A DNA stretch of 64,000 bases from the NCBI GenBank assembly GCA_003833135.1, contig QZLH01000171.1:62001-126000 (forward strand). The letters are read 5' to 3'. Positions 48,831 to 62,200 of this stretch are shown in pieces (position 1 is the stretch's first letter; the number at the start of each line of letters is the position of its first letter). The DNA is from Oehlia diaphana. Lineage: Eukaryota; Glomeromycota; Glomeromycetes; Glomerales; Glomeraceae. The notes under the pieces were generated by a model that was not told where the DNA came from, made no database searches, and saw only the letters and a list, made by a program, of their open reading frames with translations. The translations under genes and the position numbers were made by a program.

Positions 48831-50294
48831 CTACGCGTTTGTATCTTTAATTACTCCTTCAATCTTATATTTATCGAACAGTTTCATATATGAATTATCT
48901 TTTCGATAAAAATGGATGTCTTCAAAATGTAAGGAAACTGCAGGTCGTCCTTTCCACTTTTCAAAGAATGTTTCTAGAGTTTCCAGAGAAAATTTAATGT
49001 CACAATGAGGAATTACAATTTCTCTTAGATTTGTTGATGCTTCCCTAATTAATACACTTGACAAATAATCTCCAAATTCTAACTCTTTCCCATTTTCATA
49101 ATATGCATCTTTAAAATTTAATGATCGCAAATTTTGACATTTTTTAAGTAATTTTTCAAATTCAATAAAGTGATTCTCCAATAATGGAAATACAGGTATT
49201 GATAAATATTCAATTAAAAAACAATTTTCACAAATTGTACTAATAAAATCAAGAGCGTCAACATTAAAAGAATTCGCTTCTATGTGAAAATAATATATCC
49301 ATAATTCTTTAAGATATAAGCTATTTTTTATTATGCAAGTAACTTGGTAAATATTTATACAATCTATCTCTAAGATCTCAAGGTAACGATAAGTCACCTC
49401 ATTAAAATCCCCAATATATAAAAATAGAGGAGAATCAATTTCTAATATTTTTAAATTATGAAGTTCTAGGAGTGCATATTGTAGAAATGTATAATCATAG
49501 TTGTTGGAATAATCATAATCAAATCGATGAAGGTTTATTTTAAAATGAATGAGAGTATTTGCATGTTTTTTTAATATATCAAAATTTTCTGTATAAATAT
49601 CTTCCAATTGTTCCCAATCAAAATCATCATAATCTTCTACAAATTCATCTACCCACTCAAAATATTTTAAATTTTTTTGAAATTCGATTAACTTAATAGT
49701 TCCATGATTAGCTTTTAAGTTATTATTAATTATGACGATTCCTTGTATTTGTTGACAGATATGTGCTAATCTGTAAAAGTACCTAGGATCGATCAATGTA
49801 TCACATGTTAATTCACAAAGTGATTCAAGACGGGCCTTTGCTTCCGGAGGGTAAACTATTTCATAGGTACCACGTATATTTAAATACTTTATTTCTGGAC
49901 ATTTCTTTATCAAGAAACTATAAATTTCCTCTTGCAAAAGAAATCGATTATATGCTGATGATGATCCAATGGAAATTATATCATCTATAATTTTTATATT
50001 GATACTTCTACAGAAAGACAAGTAATCAAATGCAAGTGATTGACCTGAAATTTTAATCCCTTCCTTTGATAAGAATTCTTTAATATCATTGGATAAATAA
50101 GAAGTAATAATAGAATATAAAGAATTTTTTTTACAATAATTAATAGCATAGTAGCGCCAGGGGTTCCTCCATAAAATTGGAATCACGGTTTCACACCAAA
50201 TTCTATTAACCATTAAGCATGAAAAGAGATATTTTGAATCATCTTGTAATTCCTCAAATATCAAGAAATGAATATCTTTATTAAGTTTGGACAT
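48831..50294 (-). CDS. F-box protein, tandem copy 1 (487 aa)
   Basis: Intronless. The start is the ATG of MSKLNKDIHFLIFEELQ, shared by all three copies; in-frame codons upstream are only poly-Lys from a homopolymer. The F-box spans about residues 1-45 (IFEELQDDSKYLFSCLMVNR ... ETVIPILWRNPW), which would bind Skp1. The rest (about 440 residues) reads as irregular leucine-rich helices and strands (for example LESLCELTCDTLID, NLKYFEWVDEFVEDYDDFDW, LRSLNFKDAYY), consistent with a divergent LRR substrate-binding part as in many Rhizophagus F-box proteins. The C-terminus KLFDKYKIEGVIKDTNA is conserved with its paralogues. Likely an SCF ubiquitin ligase adaptor with unknown target. Confidence 0.82.
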   Translation of the reverse strand: MSKLNKDIHFLIFEELQDDSKYLFSCLMVNRIWCETVIPILWRNPWRYYAINYCKKNSLYSIITSYLSNDIKEFLSKEGIKISGQSLAFDYLSFCRSINIKIIDDIISIGSSSAYNRFLLQEEIYSFLIKKCPEIKYLNIRGTYEIVYPPEAKARLESLCELTCDTLIDPRYFYRLAHICQQIQGIVIINNNLKANHGTIKLIEFQKNLKYFEWVDEFVEDYDDFDWEQLEDIYTENFDILKKHANTLIHFKINLHRFDYDYSNNYDYTFLQYALLELHNLKILEIDSPLFLYIGDFNEVTYRYLEILEIDCINIYQVTCIIKNSLYLKELWIYYFHIEANSFNVDALDFISTICENCFLIEYLSIPVFPLLENHFIEFEKLLKKCQNLRSLNFKDAYYENGKELEFGDYLSSVLIREASTNLREIVIPHCDIKFSLETLETFFEKWKGRPAVSLHFEDIHFYRKDNSYMKLFDKYKIEGVIKDTNA

Positions 50295-51493
50295 TTCTTT
50301 TTTTTTTTTTTTTTTTAACAAATAAAATAAAATAAATTTACGTTTTATAGACGTATGAGCTATATGACCATAAATGTTTCATCAGAATATATATGGTAAA
50401 TGCAGGGTCAGAAAAACAGTTTCACGGTTTAAAATTGGAAGTTTGAATAAATGTAAATCATTCAATTATTCGGCAACATTCGGTGTTACTATTTTTATAA
50501 TTGTGTAACATTTATCTCGTGCGTTTTCATTAAAAAAAAAAAAAAATACAAGCTTCAAAAACGTATCTGTATATTTATTTTATATTCCTGTAAAAGATGA
50601 TGATCCGTATATTATATTTCCATGTTTTCTACGTGAATGTATCATTTCACGAAATTTTTACGAAAGCCACGGAGAAATAATGGAAATATTCTGATAAAAA
50701 TTTTTTATAGTGTATATACTGAACTTTTTTGACAACAATACGATTTTATTAATTTACCATTTTTTTCTAACTGGTCAGCAATCTTAGAATTCTGATTGGC
50801 TTTCGACCGCACCGCATAACTATATTACCAGTCACTAGCCACGGTCTAAATCTGTCCGTAACCCAACGTCAGGTTATACATTTTTAACGACGAACCTTTA
50901 ATTCCCTCAGGTTTAAGCAATTGGTTCCGCTATTTTTCAGCCGGGTTGTAATACAAATTTGGCTAGTTGCTTTTTAGGTAATCATGTCACCAATTTGTAT
51001 GGCATCGTAACCTTGGATGGCAAGTATATGTCAACCTGACATTAAAAAAAAAATCTGGGCAAATTAGATACTATTTTATTTTGCTATTTAACATATTTGA
51101 ATTAATTATTGCATCTAAAGAGATTATATATATGATTATCAAAATATTAATATTGTATTAATAAAATTAGTAAAGGCTAATATAATAATCATGTTATGAT
51201 AGATGTTTTCTGAAGATGAAGTTGAACTTTAAATTGATTTATATCATCATACTCGAAAAAATTTCATTGTTAAGCAGTAGTTAAGAGAAATAGAAATTTA
51301 AAATTATAATAAGTTAGATATTAAAAAATATATGATTTTATTAGATAGAAGTTACAGAGATCAGAAACTGAGATATTATTTAAATCTTTATTAATTGCTA
51401 TCATAATCATAAATCAAATACATAAGTATATAATTAATGTTTATAAATTCCGTGGTTAACAAACAGTAGTCTTTATTAATGTAGTTAAATAAT
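50295..51493. other. 5' flank of F-box copy 1 and 3' flank of copy 2
   Basis: No gene. It holds the duplicated flanks; around 50750-51040 the sequence is richer in G+C than the rest and is matched in the flanks of copies 2 and 3. Confidence 0.6.
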
Positions 51494-52957
51494 CTACACG
51501 TTTATATTTTTAATTATTCCTTCAATTTTATATTTATCAAACAGTTTCATATATGAATTATCATTTTGATAAAAAGAAGTCGCTTCTAAATAAATGGAAA
51601 CTGCAGGTCGTCCTTTCCACTTTTCAAAGAATGTTTCTAAAGTTTTCAAAGAAAATTTAATGTCATAAGTAACTCTAATTTCTCTTAGGGTTGTTGATGC
51701 TTCCCTAATTAACACATTTAACAAATAATCTCCAAATTCTAACTCTTTCCCTTTTTCATAATATCCTTCTTTAAAATTTAATGATAGTAATTTTTGACAT
51801 TTTTTAAGTAATTTTTCAAATTCAATAAAGTGAGTCTCCAATAATGGAAATACAGGAATTGTTAAATATTCAATTAAAAGACAACTTTCACAAATTGTAC
51901 GAATGAAATTAAGAGAGCCATCATTAGAACTATCATTATAGTAAAAATTAGTGATCAGTAATTTTCTAAGATGTAAGCTATTTTTTATTATGCAGGTAGC
52001 TTGATAAATATCTATAAAGTCTATCTCTAGAATTTCAAGGTCACGATAAGCCATCATTTCCAACTTTTCATTTAAATCGGCATTATCCAGAAATAGAGGA
52101 GTTCGTATTGCTAATATTATTAAATTTTGAAGTTCTAGGAGTGTATACAGTAGAAATTTATAATCATAATCACCACTACTATAATCAAACTGAAGGCTTA
52201 TTGCAAAATAATTAAGAGTATTTGCATGGTTTTTTAATATCTTAAAAATTTTTGTATAAGGATCTTCTAATTGTTCCCAATCAAAATCATCATAGTCATC
52301 TATAAAATCATCTACCCATTTAAAATATTTTAAATTTTTTTGAAATTCGATTAACTTAGTAGTTCCATGATTAGCATTTAAGTTTTTATTATAAATGATA
52401 ATTCTTTGTATTTGTTGACAGATATGTGCTAATCTGTAAAAGTACCTAGAATCAATCAATGTGTCACATGTTAATTCACAAAGGGATTCAAGACGAACCT
52501 TTGCTTCCGGAAGATATACTACCATCTCATAAGTATCACATAGCTTTAAATACTTTATTTCTGGACATTTCTTTATCAAGAAACTATAAATTTCCTCTTG
52601 TAAAACAAATCGATTATATTCTGATGATGTTCCAATGGAGATTATCTCATCTATAATTTGTATATCGATGCTCATACAGAAAGACAAATAATCAAATGTA
52701 AGTGATTGAACTGAAATTTTAATTCTTTTCTTTGTTAAGGATTCTTTAATATCATTGGTTAAATAGGAAGTAATAATAGAATATAAAGATTTTTTTTTAT
52801 AATAATTAATAGCATAGCGCCATGGGTTCCTCCATAAAATTGGAACCACGGTTTCACACCAAATTCTATTAACCATTAGGCATGAAAAAAGATATTTCGA
52901 ATTATGTTGTAATTCCTCAAATATCAAGAAAAGAATATCTTTATTAAGTTTAGACAT
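51494..52957 (-). CDS. F-box protein, tandem copy 2 (487 aa)
   Basis: The same length to the codon as copies 1 and 3 and clearly paralogous from MSKLNKDILFLIFEELQHNS to KYKIEGIIKNINV. The F-box (residues 1-45) is nearly unchanged (LFSCLMVNRIWCETVVPILW), while substitutions and small compensating indels gather in the leucine-rich part, for example residues 240-340 (YTKIFKILKNHANTLNYFAI, DNADLNEKLEMMAYRDLEIL). This pattern is expected if the substrate-facing part diverges while Skp1 binding is held. Full-length with no stops. Confidence 0.82.
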   Translation of the reverse strand: MSKLNKDILFLIFEELQHNSKYLFSCLMVNRIWCETVVPILWRNPWRYAINYYKKKSLYSIITSYLTNDIKESLTKKRIKISVQSLTFDYLSFCMSIDIQIIDEIISIGTSSEYNRFVLQEEIYSFLIKKCPEIKYLKLCDTYEMVVYLPEAKVRLESLCELTCDTLIDSRYFYRLAHICQQIQRIIIYNKNLNANHGTTKLIEFQKNLKYFKWVDDFIDDYDDFDWEQLEDPYTKIFKILKNHANTLNYFAISLQFDYSSGDYDYKFLLYTLLELQNLIILAIRTPLFLDNADLNEKLEMMAYRDLEILEIDFIDIYQATCIIKNSLHLRKLLITNFYYNDSSNDGSLNFIRTICESCLLIEYLTIPVFPLLETHFIEFEKLLKKCQKLLSLNFKEGYYEKGKELEFGDYLLNVLIREASTTLREIRVTYDIKFSLKTLETFFEKWKGRPAVSIYLEATSFYQNDNSYMKLFDKYKIEGIIKNINV

Positions 52958-53653
52958 TTTCTTTTCTTTTTTTTTTTTTTGAACAAATAAAATAAAATAA
53001 ATTAATAAATAAAGTACGTTTTATATAAAACTCTGATGTATGACCATAAAACAGTTACACATTTTAAAATACTATTTTCAGTTATAATTATGTAACATTT
53101 ATCTCGTGCGCAAAAAAAATCTAGTATGTTCTTTGTTACGTTATTTTTCAGCCTGGGGTTGTAATACAAATTTAATAGTTACTTTTTAGGCAATAACACC
53201 AATTTGTATAACATCGTAACCTTAAATGGCAAGCATATGTCAATCAAAACTTGTGAAAATGACGCAAATTTATAATTCAATATAACTTCGAAACATTATT
53301 AAAAAAAAATATTCCTGGGTAAATTTCCATTTAAGGTTAATTAATTTGCAAAATAATTCGTATTACTAGTAGGTTTCACTGGTTTGGAGAAGTAAATAAT
53401 TGATAATTACCATAATGTGAAATCATATAAGTTGCTTAAATTCGTTCATATTTTTGCTATATATCTAACATGATATTTGAATTAATTATTGCATCTAAGA
53501 GATTATATATAAGATTAGCAAAAAATTTTAATGTAATATTAATAAAATTAGTAAGGGTTATTATAAGATGAAGCAGAGACTTATTTATATCATACTCAGA
53601 AAAAATTTCATTGATAAACAGTAATTAAGAGAAATAGAAATTTAAAATTTATA

Positions 53654-54664
53654 CAGTCCCCGGCGAAAAGAATGGCGGTGCAAATATCATTTGTTATTTT
53701 GGATATGAGATCGGGAATTTTCTATTTAAATTAAAACTTGTAATGCCCAATGGATTTTTAGAATACTATTTTAAAAAGCAATAAAAAAAAATGAAATTTA
53801 TTATTATTTTACGCCTATTTTACCTTCTAAAAAACAAAGAAGTTATAAATTTAATAGAAATCAGAGCATAATAATTTACTATGAATTTTTTTAAAATGCT
53901 CAAAATCCTACATAATAATAAATTCTGATTGATTTTAAAAATGCGGTCAATACATAGGACCGACCCTCAACGAAATAAATGAGAAACTCACGTGATCGAC
54001 CTTTTTTTTATAAATTTTAAAAAAAACTATTTACTTTTGTCTGCAAAATATTATAATTGCATTTTGATATATTACATCATCACAGAAAAATACTACTAAT
54101 ATTCTTACATTAAAATTGAATTTGGTATGAAAGTTTGAAATAAAAAAGTTTAAATTTCATTTTCTCATCAACCAAAGCTTATATTGAAATAAAATTGCAA
54201 CTATTAGATTCCTTGCAATTACGAGATTTAAATAATGGTCTTTTATTATATTATTGAGCTTATTTATTGCTTTTGGAAATGATTATCTTTATACAACATA
54301 AAAATTCATCATACACACTATTATACTTAAACTATCACATTGCACAGATGCTACACAGGAATTTTAAGACCATCATTCGAACCATATAGTCAAGAGGAAT
54401 CCAATGGTAGTAATTTTGTCTTAATCTGACCTCTGGATGGCGAGAAAGTTAAGAAAATACCAAAATATTTTAATAAAAGAATGCTAGTTAAGAGTGCGAA
54501 TAGTACACAATACTAAATTGAAGCATTTATTAACAATTAGTTAAATAATGAAATATATGTATTTTCTGTTCCTCTTTCAGAAAATAAAAAAGATTTTACA
54601 TTTTACTATAAATTGCATTCGTGATATCAAAAAAACTGACCGCCATTCTTTTCGCCGGGTTCGG
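53654..54664. mobile_element. 1.0-kb non-autonomous Tc1/mariner-like element
   Basis: The left end CAGTCCCCGGCGAAAAGAAT and the inverse of the right end CCGAACCCGGCGAAAAGAAT continue through GGCGG, with three mismatches at the tips. TA flanks both ends (53652-53653, 54665-54666). It splits the 3' flank of F-box copy 3: the sequence before (GAAATAGAAATTTAAAAT) and after (TTTAGATATTAAAATATAT) is continuous in the other units. No transposase frame is left inside. Confidence 0.88.
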
Positions 54665-54870
54665 TAATAATTTAGATATTAAAATATATTATTTTATTAG
54701 ATAGAAGTATTCATGTTTTACAAAAATCAGTAACTGAGATATTAATAGCTCTTATAATTCATAAATCATAATACATATGTATATAATTAATGTTTCTAAA
54801 TTCAATACTGTGGTTAACAAAAAGTAGTCTGTATTTAAAATGTTGTAATTTAATAATGTAGTTGAATAAT

Positions 54871-56334
54871 CTACATGTTTATATTTTTAATTACTCCTTC
54901 AATTTTATATTTATCGAACAGTTTCATATATGAATTATTGTTTCGATATAAATAAATATTTCCTAAATATATGGAAACTGCAGGTCGTCCTTTCCATTTT
55001 TCAAAGAATGTCTCTAAAGTTTTTAAAGAAAACTTAATGTCATAGTAAGGAATTGCAATTTCTCTTAGATTTGTTGATGCTTCCCTAATTAACACATTTG
55101 ACAAGTAATCTCCATATTCTAACTCTTTCCCTTTTTCATAATATCCTTCTTTAAAATTTAGTGATCGTAAATTTTGACATTTTTTAAGTAATTTTTCAAA
55201 TTCAATAAAGTGAGTCTCCAATAATGGAAATACAGGAATTGTTAAATATTCAATTAAATAACAATTTTCACAAATTGTACGAATAAAATTAAGAGAGCTA
55301 TCATTAAAATTATCATTATCGTAAAAATTAGCGATCCGTAATTCTCTAAGATATAAGCTATTTTTTATTATGTAAGTAGCTTGGTAAATATCTATAAAAT
55401 CTATCTCTAGGATCTCAAGGTCACGATAAGTTGCCACTTCTAATTTTTTATTCAAATCGGCATTATCCACAAATAGAGAAGAATATATTGCTAATATTTT
55501 TAAATTTTGAAGTTCTAGGAGTGTATACTGTAGAAATGTATAATCATAATCATAATTATAATCAACCTGAAAGCTTATTTCAAAATGATTAAGATTATTT
55601 GCATGTTTTTCTAATATGTTAAAAATTTCTGTATAAGGATCTTCTAATTGTTCCCAATCAAAATCATCATAATCTTCTACAAATTCATCTACCCATTTAA
55701 AATATTTTAAATTTTTTTGAAATTCAATTAACTTAGCAGTTCCATGATTAGCTTTTACGTTTTTATTATAAATGATAATTCTTTGTATTTGTTGACAGAT
55801 ATGTGCTAGTCTATAAAAGTACCTAGAATCAATCAATGTATCACATGTTAATTCACAAAGTGACTCAAGACGGACCTTTGCTTCCGGAATGTATACTATA
55901 TCATATGTATCACATATATTTAAATATTTTATTTCTGGACATTTCTTTATCAAGAAACTGTAAATTTCCTCTTGTAAAAGAAATCGATTATATTCTGATG
56001 ATGATCCAATGGAAATTATATCATCTATAATTTTTATATTGATACTTCTACAGAAAGACAAATAATCAAATGCAAGTGATTGACCTGAAATTTTAATCCC
56101 TTCCTTTGATAAGAATTCTTTAATATCATTGGATAAATAAGAAGTAATGATAGAATATAAAGAGTTTTTTTTACAATAATTAATAGCATAGTAGCTCCAT
56201 GGGTTCCTCCATAAAATTGGAATCACGGTTTCAGACCAAATTCTATTAACCATTAGGCACGAAAAGAGATATTTTGAATTATTTTGTAATTCCTCAAATA
56301 TCAAGAAAAGAATATCTTTATTAAGTTTGGACAT
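54871..56334 (-). CDS. F-box protein, tandem copy 3 (487 aa)
   Basis: Start set at MSKLNKDILFLIFEELQNNS, 34 codons inside the longest open frame, because copies 1 and 2 start there and the upstream codons are homopolymer-derived and not shared. It is closer to copy 1 in the first 140 residues (SYLSNDIKEFLSKEGIKISG) but to copy 2 in much of the C-terminal half (DNADLNKKLEVATYRDLEIL), which suggests gene conversion among the copies. F-box and leucine-rich part intact; the end is KYKIEGVIKNINM. Confidence 0.82.
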   Translation of the reverse strand: MSKLNKDILFLIFEELQNNSKYLFSCLMVNRIWSETVIPILWRNPWSYYAINYCKKNSLYSIITSYLSNDIKEFLSKEGIKISGQSLAFDYLSFCRSINIKIIDDIISIGSSSEYNRFLLQEEIYSFLIKKCPEIKYLNICDTYDIVYIPEAKVRLESLCELTCDTLIDSRYFYRLAHICQQIQRIIIYNKNVKANHGTAKLIEFQKNLKYFKWVDEFVEDYDDFDWEQLEDPYTEIFNILEKHANNLNHFEISFQVDYNYDYDYTFLQYTLLELQNLKILAIYSSLFVDNADLNKKLEVATYRDLEILEIDFIDIYQATYIIKNSLYLRELRIANFYDNDNFNDSSLNFIRTICENCYLIEYLTIPVFPLLETHFIEFEKLLKKCQNLRSLNFKEGYYEKGKELEYGDYLSNVLIREASTNLREIAIPYYDIKFSLKTLETFFEKWKGRPAVSIYLGNIYLYRNNNSYMKLFDKYKIEGVIKNINM

Positions 56335-57009
56335 TTTTTTTTTTTTTGGGAATAAATAAATGAAATAAAATAAATAATAAATAAATAATGAAGTACGTTT
56401 TATATAAAACTCCGGTGTATGACCATAATGTTTCATCGGAATATATATGGTAATAAATGTAGGGTCAGAAAAACAGTTACACAGTTTAAAATTGGAAGTT
56501 TAAATAGTAATTCGGCGTTAATTGCTGATCTGCCTATAATTGGAAGTAAAAGTGAAGATCAATGAAATCCAACAAAAGCCATCTGATGTTACTATTTTAT
56601 AATTGTGTAACGTTTTATGAAAAAAATCAGTATTTTATACTGTATATACTGAATTTCTTCCTTTTTTTCCTTTTTCTGATTTGTCGAAAATCTTATTAAT
56701 ATTCTGATTGGCTATTGACCGCATTATATGATTATATTGTACGTCACCCAACGTCAAGTTATACATTTTAAATGACGATACCCTATAAAAATCTGATCCG
56801 TGTTTTATCTTTCCATGTTTTTTCCGTGAATGTATTATTTTCATGGAATTAAATCAATTAATAGCCTTAAATCGTGGAAATTTTCATCTCGCTAACACGG
56901 ATATCCGTGAATGTATCATTTCACGGAATTTTTACGGAAGACACGGAGAAATAATGGAAATATTCGGATAAAAATTTTTTATAGGGATACCGACATATAG
57001 TGTTCTTTT

Positions 57010-57735
57010 TAAAAGAAAAATATTTAGGATTAATAATGATACCTGCCCAATACAATAAGGAAGAAGATATGTAAATGCGAGTGTAATGAATTTTCCGTAA
57101 GAGGAATTATAGAAGCTCCAGTTTGTGAATTCGATAAAAAGTTTGAGGATGAAAAAAGGATTGATGATTTGACAATATTACGAGATATTAATATGGATTT
57201 TATTCAAGTATTAGAAAAGCGTTCAAGAATTTTATTAGGTTTTGAGAGATGCTTAGAGGATTATATAATAACAATTTCGAAGAAAAAGAATACAATATGA
57301 TTATAGAAGAATTGTGGTGTTTTTGTTACGAGAATATAAGATTGAAAATATGGAATAAAAGATGTAAAGATGTAGCGGCGATAGAAGAAAAGAAGTTAAA
57401 GAAAGGTGAGAAAAAGAAACGTAGAAAAGATCAAAAAGAGCGGAGGAGGTAAAGCGAGAAAAATGTAGAAAAAATATAAAAACAGCAGATAATATAGAAA
57501 AAGATGAAAAAAATTTAGAAAACAATATTAGATTAGTAACGAAAGATCGCTTAATACAAGAAATAACGGAGGGTAAATCAATTACGAAATCATGGGGTAT
57601 TAAAATAGTATAAAAAAATTTGGATAATTAAAATTTTTCATTATTTTCTAGGTGGTTTAAAAATTTTTTTTTGTAATCTTTTTTGTAATTGATTTATATT
57701 TTTAATAAACGCGTTACTAAAATTAAAAAAAAAAA
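57010..57735 (+). mobile_element. Non-LTR retrotransposon fragment A (5'-truncated 3' end)
   Basis: Reads as the C-terminal end of the protein also seen at 61729-62163: ILRDINMDFIQVLEKRSRIL, then after a frameshift LRGLYNNNFEEKEYNMI. It ends TTAATAAACGCGTTACTAAA followed by an A run. Several stops and the shift show it is dead. The left boundary is approximate; target duplication not found. Confidence 0.75.
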
Positions 57736-58089
57736 TACATTTTGAACTTCAATTTTAAGCCATTGGTTACACTAATTTTCAGCCAGAGTTGTAATACAAA
57801 TTTAGCTACGATAGTTGCTTTTACCGATTTGTATAACATCGTAACCTTAAATAGCAAGTAAAAAAAAAAATTCGGGCAAATTAGCTCAAAAGCCATTTAA
57901 AGGTTTATTAATTTGCAAAATAATTCCCAAATGTATTAGTAGTTTCACTGGTTCGGAGACGGATCAGTCGGATCACGAATGACGAATTAATAACCACAAA
58001 ATCATTATAATTAAATTCTTTCATATTTTATTTTGCTATTTAACATTAACAATTTGAATTAATTATTACATCTAAAGAGATTATATATA

Positions 58090-58903
58090 TATATATTTTT
58101 AAATTAGTAACGCGTTTATTAATTATGGTCAGGTTTTCTCAGAACAGAGAAAAATACATAATCAAAATAAACACCTAGAAGAAAATATAAATAGATTCTA
58201 AAGCTATTAAGATAAATCTAAAAATTAACCTCAAATTGTTAGTTAAAAAAAATCTATCTATTGAGTAAAGACGGTACTAATCTAAAATATCTTATGTTTT
58301 CGTGATTTTCTAAATTTCCTAACGATACTGGTGCTAAAAATTTTGGTTCTCATAAACATTTGTCTAATCTAAAAAGAAAAAGGAAACAATAATAAAAACA
58401 AATAAGAAAACAAAATAAAAATTAAAAACATCAATAAACCAAATCCTAGAAACTACACTCTTGAAGGAAATGCATCCAAAAGATTGGACATCTCTACTCG
58501 TCCAAAGTGATTTTTTCAACCAGATCCTAGCGCAATTCCCAAAAAATCGATCCTTAAATTTGTTTAATTCAAAAGGGACAAATTTGTTTATTCACTATCG
58601 GAATCTTCTCTTCGTCCTTGCGTTGTCACTACGCGTTTTTTTTTTTCGTTGATTTTATCTTCTTTATCCCATTTTCTTCTAGATCATGCATCGGCTTTTC
58701 CATTTTATCCAAACGTTCGCTAAATTTATTGTTTAAACAATCAAGCTCTTCATGTTCTTCTTTACTTCTAGGTATTGTCCGAAGAAGACTAGTTTGGGCA
58801 TCTACAAATTTTTCACCCTTATGTGTAGGTACCTTAAATCTATGATTCCTGTCCTCTTTTCATACGCTCCATCTATTCCAATTAATTCATCTTAACCTTT
58901 CAT
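58090..58903 (-). mobile_element. Non-LTR retrotransposon fragment B with 19-bp target duplication
   Basis: TCTAAAGAGATTATATATA occurs at 58071-58089 and 58904-58922. The inserted 814 bases end, on the minus strand, with the family 3' terminus TTAATAAACGCGTTACTAA. The inner part shows a coiled-coil-like peptide (SKEEHEELDCLNNKFSERLD) on the minus strand, broken by stops. The uninterrupted target is still seen at 51116 and 53508. Confidence 0.85.
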
Positions 58904-59254
58904 TCTAAAGAGATTATATATAATATTAACAAAATTTTAATGTAATATAAGTAATATTTCGCCCATTTTAGGTTCCGGTTTGGCCATTCCGAAACTGCCA
59001 AAACCTGGCGAAATGTCTGAAACCTGGCGAAACCGGCTTCCGAAACCTGGCGAAATTAAAAATGTCACGTGTATTATTTTTATTGGTGGATAGATTTAGT
59101 GATGTTCATAAATTTTTTCACCTATACAGTATATACAGTATATATATCGTAAAAATGTAAGGAGATTTATACGACGCGACCGACGCGTTTATTTATAAAT
59201 AACCATTTACCCCGAACCCCCTTTTTGCCCAACTTTGAAAACAATCACTTATCA

Positions 59255-62200
59255 ATGTCTACACAAGATTTTACCTTTTCTAACCCTTCCCCAAATGCAA
59301 CTCCTATAACTCCAACAAAAAAGAAAAGTAAAAATTCTGGTGGTCGCCTAAATCTTTAGTATGGGAAGATCATCATGCTATACAAGGTAGAAAAGTATCA
59401 GAAGGTCACTATGAAGCAACCTGTGTATAGTGTGATTTATTTTGGAAAAAGAGCTCACCACAAGAGTTGGAAGCACATTTCGCTAATGATTGTTCTAAAG
59501 TACCGGCTGATACAAGGAACTTTTCTTAAATTGTCTTTCTGCAAAAGCTGAAGGAAATACAACCAATCTTTCATCTTAAAAGCGAAAACTTAATGATGGT
59601 TCAATTCAAACAAAAATATCAGAATTTCATGAAAGTAGTCAACTCAGAATTCATGAAATTGATCGTGCTTGTGTAAAAGCATTTGTTGTATGTGGCATTC
59701 CATGGTATATAATTGAAAATCCTTTTTTTGTTGAATTTTTGAAGACTCTACGTCCAGGATACACACCACCATCAAAAGTATTACTTTTTGGCAGACTTTT
59801 ATCACAAGAAACTGCAGTTGTGAACACACGAGTTGTGAAAGATTTGGAAATTATAGTAAATTTAACATTGTGTATGTTGTTTATTGATTTATTAATGATT
59901 AATGATTTTAATTTAATTTTAAATAATCTTTATTCTTAAATCTAACAAGCATGTGATGGTGGACAAACTCAGCAAATGAGAAAATTTGGGATTTTTTAAT
60001 TCACACACCCAATCATAAGTAGTATTTGTGGTACTTAAAGGATCTATCAAGTGAAAGCCATACTGGCGAATTTTTAGCCTAAACAATTGATGGAATAATT
60101 GATGAAATTGGTCCAGCAATTTTTTCAGCAATTATATCGGATTCGGGAGCAAATATTCGAAATGCATGACAAATTATCACAGAAAAGTATAAAAATATTC
60201 TTAATGTGCGTTGCATGGCACATGTCAGGATTTTGTCCGACATCGGCGTGGCACACGCTATTAATCTGATTTCAAAAAGATATTTGCTTTACTTCATTTG
60301 CAAATCGGATTTTAACGAAATGTAATACTATTGTAACATACTTTATTTAAAAAAAGCCATCAAGGAGGTAATTTAATTTAAATTTTATTTTATTTTATTT
60401 TATTTTGATATTACAATTGTTTTATTAATTTTTTAATATAAAAAGGTTCTGCATTAAAAGAAGAAGCTAAAGCTTGTGGTATTAGTGGAGGTGGATTGAA
60501 GAAATGGGTAGATACCAGATGGCACGCTATGTATGAATGTGTTGATTCCATAAAGTACCGTTAGAAAATGTAAGATTTTGAACCCATTTGTCTCATTGAA
60601 TTACTAATCAACAAATAATTTCATTTTTTTGCTTTTTATTTAGTTAAAATGTGACAAACCCAAAAACCTTTCAACAGCAGTATTATCAGTTTTATGATCG
60701 CGTGCATTTTTTGATGATGTATGTGCATTAGTATTTACCTTACGTCCTATTAAACAATCAATTGCTGCATTAGAATCTCAGTTTTGAACCCTTGACGATT
60801 GTTTTCTTGGACTTGCAAAACTTGGAGTTGCAATTAAAAAATTACCTAATAATGATCATCGAGTTTTTCGTCAAGCAGTGTATTTCAATTTTTTAACCGT
60901 CGTTACGCTGAATTTGCTGATCCAATATATTTATCACACTTTTTTTTACACCCGTATTATACTGGTAAGTTTGGATCATATTATCTGTAATTTTTATAAT
61001 AATGATTAATAATTAAAACGAACACTAGAGTTTTTTTTTAAAAAAAAACCTACTAGAATATATTATAGCGAAATAATTAAAATTATAATTACAATTTATT
61101 AATATTTAATAGTGAATTACTGCATATATTTATATTATTTTGAATTATTTATTTTCTAATGGTTATAATAATATATAAAAATAATCACTAAATGAAAAAT
61201 TCAAACACACTTTTTCTCAAAAACAAAATAATAGTTATTATTATTATTTTTTTTTTTAAATAGTAACGCATTTTTATTAATTATATGATTAAAATAAATT
61301 TTTACATAATTAATTATAAAAATACTTAGAGCAAAAATTCCAAAGGAATTTAAACCCTATAACTAAGTATTCTGAACTGCTAATAAGAAAGAAAACAAAA
61401 ATTAGTCTATTCTATTCAGTGTAAAACTATCTACTATAGGAAAATCTATAATTAAAAACTACGTAAAATTATTATTTTAATTCGAAAAACATTATAAATC
61501 CATCACTTCACTAGTCTTGACCGTTAAATCCCATGTATTCATTAAGTTGATATCTTCTGTCATAGCTTCAATCATTCTTTCTTGCGTTGCTATTTTATTT
61601 TTCTTTATTTGATATTTTCCCTGAATTTTCTTGTGTTTTTAAAATTTTATTTGTTTTTTCTATTCTACCTTCTTCTTTGGCGTCTTTTTTTCTTTTCAAG
61701 AAATTTTTTTGAATTCCTTCGATTTTCTCTAATCCGGCCACTTCGTCGCATCTTGGAATCCATATCCTATTCTTGAATTCTTCGTATAGAAAATTCCATA
61801 GCTCCTTAATAAGAGGTTTTCTTTATTTTTCGTTAGATCATTAAAATTATTATTATAAACTCCTCTTAGGATTTCCCAAATTCGACTTTTTCCTAATAAA
61901 ATTAGAGATTTTTGTTCAATAATTCTGATAAAATCACAATTATACTTTCTCAAGGTCTCTATGTCTTTTGTTCTTTCATTTTTTTCTAAAAGTTGTTCAA
62001 ATCTGTAAATTGACTCTTGAGCTACTTCATCGAGTGTTACTTCATTATCTTCACAGATCCATACGTGTTCCCAAGATTCTATTAAATTTTTATTACATTT
62101 TCTACAAATATCATCAGTAATCGAATCTGTATTTCGTCTATAAAGAGTTGCGTAAACTGGCAAATCTTTGAGTAAATTCTTTATACGATAAGATCTATCT